Of a stretch of 7,165 bases of DNA, positions 5,205 to 7,165 are shown one piece after another. Position numbers and translations under genes: made by a program. The notes beneath the pieces are model-generated. The model was not told where the DNA came from. It searched no databases and saw nothing but the letters and a program-made list of their open reading frames with translations. Each line of letters starts with the position of its first letter. Positions within the stretch are counted from its first letter, which is position 1. Origin of the DNA: JBIIJL01 sp044233795 (lineage in GTDB: Bacteria > Pseudomonadota > Gammaproteobacteria > Legionellales > Legionellaceae); contig JBIIJL010000094.1 in the NCBI GenBank assembly GCA_044233795.1, positions 1-7,165 on the forward strand. Direction: 5' to 3'.

Positions 5205-6650
5205 ATGACAACATTACTTTTCCCAGTCATCCTCGCTGGAGGCTCTGGAACAAGGCTTTGGCCACTCTCGCGAAAGAATTTCCCTAAGCAATTCTTGCAC
5301 CTGCAAGGCGAGCGTTCTTTGCTTCAGCAAACAGCAGAGCGTGCCATTTCGTTACCTCACCGTGATATGATTATTGTAACCAATGTAGAGCATTATTTTC
5401 TTTGTCAGGAGCAATTGCAAGAATTTAGTCCGAACATAACATATTTGCTGGAGCCTTGTTCAAGAAACACTGCTCCTGCGATTGCAACCGCAGCGCATTA
5501 CATAGAGTCATTAGCAGGTCGCAATGCAATGATGGCTATTTTGCCATCAGATCATTGGATATCAGATATTGTGGCTTTTCGAGACGCGATGTTGTTAGGG
5601 GCTGAGTTTCTTGGTAAAAATCCGGCATTGGTGACGTTTGGGGTTACGCCAAGTGCTCCAAAAACTGGTTATGGTTATATTGAGGCATCTCAGATATTGG
5701 CTGAAGGTGTGTATGCGGTTAATTGTTTTCGAGAAAAACCGGATGAGAAAACGGCCGAAGCGTTTATTGCGTCAGGCAACTATTACTGGAATAGTGGTAT
5801 GTTTTTATGTACCGTTGGCACTTATCTTGATGAGTTAAAAGAATTTGCACCAGATATTTTTAAATATAGTAAAGAGGCGGTGAACAAGGCTCACCGTCAC
5901 CACCATTATCTTCGTCTTGAAGAAGTGTCTTTTGCTTCGTGTCCTAGTGAATCGATTGATTATGCTGTTATGGAAAAAACACTTCACGCCAAGGTTATTC
6001 CAGTGAATATGCCTTGGAGTGATTTAGGCTGTTGGACCTCAGTTGCTGAGGCGAATCCCTTGGATGAGAATGGTAATACTCTTCAGGGCAAAGTGATTGT
6101 CAAAGAGACGAGTGATTGTTTAGTGAGCAGCAAGGATATTCTCACCACGACCTTAGGGATTCATGATTTGATAGTGGTTGCAACGAGTGATGCGGTCCTC
6201 GTTGCGGATAAAAAATATTCTCAACAAGTTAAAGATTTGGTTCAAGACCTGGCAAAAGAGCATGCTCAGCTGGCAAATGAGCATTCACGCGTACCGCGCC
6301 CTTGGGGGTATTATGAAGTGCTGCTCGAGGCTCCTACATTCAAAGTAAAACGATTGATGGTGAAACCGGGGGCTCAACTATCCTTACAGAAGCATCAGCA
6401 CCGTGCGGAGCATTGGGTTGTGGTGGCAGGATTAGCAGATGTCATTTGTGGTGGCACGAAGCTTTCTTTGGCGACCAACCAATCAACCTATATACCCCAA
6501 AATACTTTACATCGCTTAGGGAATTCATCCAGTGATCCTCTGTATGTTATTGAGCTTCAAACCGGCGTTTATCTAGGTGAAGACGATATCATGCGTTACG
6601 ATGATATTTATGAGCGACAATTAACCTCCACGCTCGTAGAAATGTTCTAA
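5205..6650 (+). CDS. manC: Bifunctional mannose-1-phosphate guanylyltransferase / mannose-6-phosphate isomerase (type II PMI-GMP)
   Basis: Makes GDP-mannose from mannose-1-phosphate and GTP, and probably also interconverts fructose-6-P and mannose-6-P, feeding O-antigen, capsule or deoxyhexose synthesis. The 481-residue length fits the AlgA/ManC/CpsB family. The N-terminal nucleotidyltransferase shows AGGSGTRLWP (11-20), FPKQF (26-30, with the catalytic Lys), EPCSRNTAPA (83-92), ILPSDH (112-117), NSGMF (196-200), SIDYAVMEKT (250-259) and WSDLGCW (271-277). The C-terminal cupin isomerase has QKHQHRAEHW (395-404) with its metal-binding His and Glu, YIPQNTLHRL (429-438) and ELQTGVYLGEDDI (450-462). 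Both halves look complete. An in-frame TAG lies at 5196-5198, so the ATG at 5205 is the first possible start. No polysaccharide genes are visible next to it here. The algA and cpsB names describe the same enzyme type. Confidence 0.95.
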   Translation: MTTLLFPVILAGGSGTRLWPLSRKNFPKQFLHLQGERSLLQQTAERAISLPHRDMIIVTNVEHYFLCQEQLQEFSPNITYLLEPCSRNTAPAIATAAHYIESLAGRNAMMAILPSDHWISDIVAFRDAMLLGAEFLGKNPALVTFGVTPSAPKTGYGYIEASQILAEGVYAVNCFREKPDEKTAEAFIASGNYYWNSGMFLCTVGTYLDELKEFAPDIFKYSKEAVNKAHRHHHYLRLEEVSFASCPSESIDYAVMEKTLHAKVIPVNMPWSDLGCWTSVAEANPLDENGNTLQGKVIVKETSDCLVSSKDILTTTLGIHDLIVVATSDAVLVADKKYSQQVKDLVQDLAKEHAQLANEHSRVPRPWGYYEVLLEAPTFKVKRLMVKPGAQLSLQKHQHRAEHWVVVAGLADVICGGTKLSLATNQSTYIPQNTLHRLGNSSSDPLYVIELQTGVYLGEDDIMRYDDIYERQLTSTLVEMF

Positions 6651-6668
6651 AAACGATCATACTTGTTG

Positions 6669-6697
6669 TTTACTAAAGCTCGTTCATGGTGTAAAAT
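6669..6697 (+). promoter_or_regulatory. Predicted sigma70-like promoter for the gene at 6763
   Basis: TTTACT (6669-6674, 4/6) and TAAAAT (6692-6697, 5/6) are 17 bp apart, the ideal spacing. Transcription would start near 6704 and give a leader of about 59 nt. A small hairpin (TCATCT 6722-6727 with AGATGA 6731-6736) lies in that leader. No intrinsic terminator is visible after manC (6651-6668), so read-through from manC is also possible. Confidence 0.5.
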
Positions 6698-6762
6698 AAA
6701 ACATATTGGTCCTTTTCGGCGTCATCTATAAGATGATATGTGCTGGAGTTGAGGGTGTGAAT

Positions 6763-7165
6763 ATGCCAGAACAGAGCTATTTGGATGGCACAGCGTTTAG
6801 TTGTCTTGATCATGGTTGTCAGGAGGCAGTTCGGCTATTGTTTGAAGAGACTTACAAATCAGGTGAAAAATTATCTCTAAAGACGCTGCCACTTTTTGCC
6901 AAAGAAAGTGAAGGTACGCGTATCTCCCCGACCTTAGAAAGTCGCCGATCGCTTGCTCATTTGCTCGATTTCTATAGCCAAAAATTGGCCAAAATGAATT
7001 TGGCTAGCTTTCGATTTCTTACTCAGGCGATGAGAGAAATTCAAGAACAAGATTTATTGTATACCTTCTACCTGCTCTCAGCACAAATTTTGATAGATAA
7101 AATTGAAGATAGGCGCCAAGATTTGCAACGTTGTGCTAAAAAGATAATGCAGTGCGCAAAACTTA
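6763..7165 (+). CDS. Unrecognised protein, 3' end outside the window
   Basis: The ATG at 6763 follows GAGGG (6751-6755) with 7-nt spacing, and the frame stays open for 134 codons to the window edge. An in-frame GTG at 6757 is an alternative start but overlaps the ribosome-binding site region. The protein begins MPEQSYLDGTAFSCLDHG and is predominantly helical and charged. It has leucine-rich amphipathic stretches such as SLAHLLDFYSQKLAKMNL (about 63-80) and LLYTFYLLSAQILIDKIEDR (about 98-117). No signal peptide, clear membrane span or catalytic motif is visible, and four Cys are scattered (14, 19, 124, 131). I do not recognise the family. It has its own likely promoter and is in the same orientation as manC, but there is no sign of a functional link to GDP-mannose. 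It could be a lineage-specific or effector-like protein; without its C-terminus this cannot be judged. Confidence 0.75.
   Translation, partial: MPEQSYLDGTAFSCLDHGCQEAVRLLFEETYKSGEKLSLKTLPLFAKESEGTRISPTLESRRSLAHLLDFYSQKLAKMNLASFRFLTQAMREIQEQDLLYTFYLLSAQILIDKIEDRRQDLQRCAKKIMQCAKL

Noticed and set aside
5078..5287. Plus-strand frame spanning the queC start, the spacer and the manC start
   Set aside because: Overlaps two confident gene starts in other frames and has no family signature.

Overview
The window looks like chromosomal DNA of a gammaproteobacterium with moderately low G+C. Five genes are recognisable housekeeping genes: nth, an rnfB-like ferredoxin gene, metG, ubiX and queC. A sixth encodes a bifunctional GDP-mannose enzyme (manC/algA type). 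Three further reading frames are unrecognised, two of them cut by the window edges. The metG/rnfB-like/nth grouping, the short MetRS and the unrecognised lysine-, glutamate- and serine-rich proteins would suit a Legionella- or Coxiella-like organism. That placement is inference from gene style and memory of gene order, not a database match.

Layout. Positions 1-220 hold the 3' end of an unknown gene. Just after its stop lies a perfect 63-bp palindrome (231-293), the most striking non-coding structure here. An AT-rich stretch (294-500) with a 7-bp dyad and a TATAAT-type promoter leads into a 115-residue unknown protein (501-848). The 3' end of that gene overlaps, tail to tail, the end of a three-gene minus-strand operon that reads metG, then rnfB-like, then nth (3781 down to 826). 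A 104-nt divergent region (3782-3885) separates metG from plus-strand ubiX (3886-4449). ubiX runs almost directly into convergent queC (4453-5124, minus strand). An 80-nt divergent gap precedes manC (5205-6650, plus). After a 112-nt spacer with a good sigma70-like promoter, another unknown plus-strand gene starts at 6763 and runs off the window.

Functions. MetRS charges tRNA-Met, and Nth repairs oxidised pyrimidines with a [4Fe-4S] enzyme. The RnfB-like protein carries three predicted [4Fe-4S] sites but has no membrane anchor and no other rnf genes beside it. UbiX makes prenyl-FMN for UbiD in ubiquinone synthesis. QueC makes preQ0 for queuosine. ManC makes GDP-mannose for surface polysaccharide. 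These are separate pathways; apart from the metG operon, the neighbours do not form one system. I found no CRISPR array, tRNA, rRNA, intact transposase gene or defence cassette. The least explained items are the palindrome, the orphan soluble RnfB-like protein and the three unrecognised proteins.
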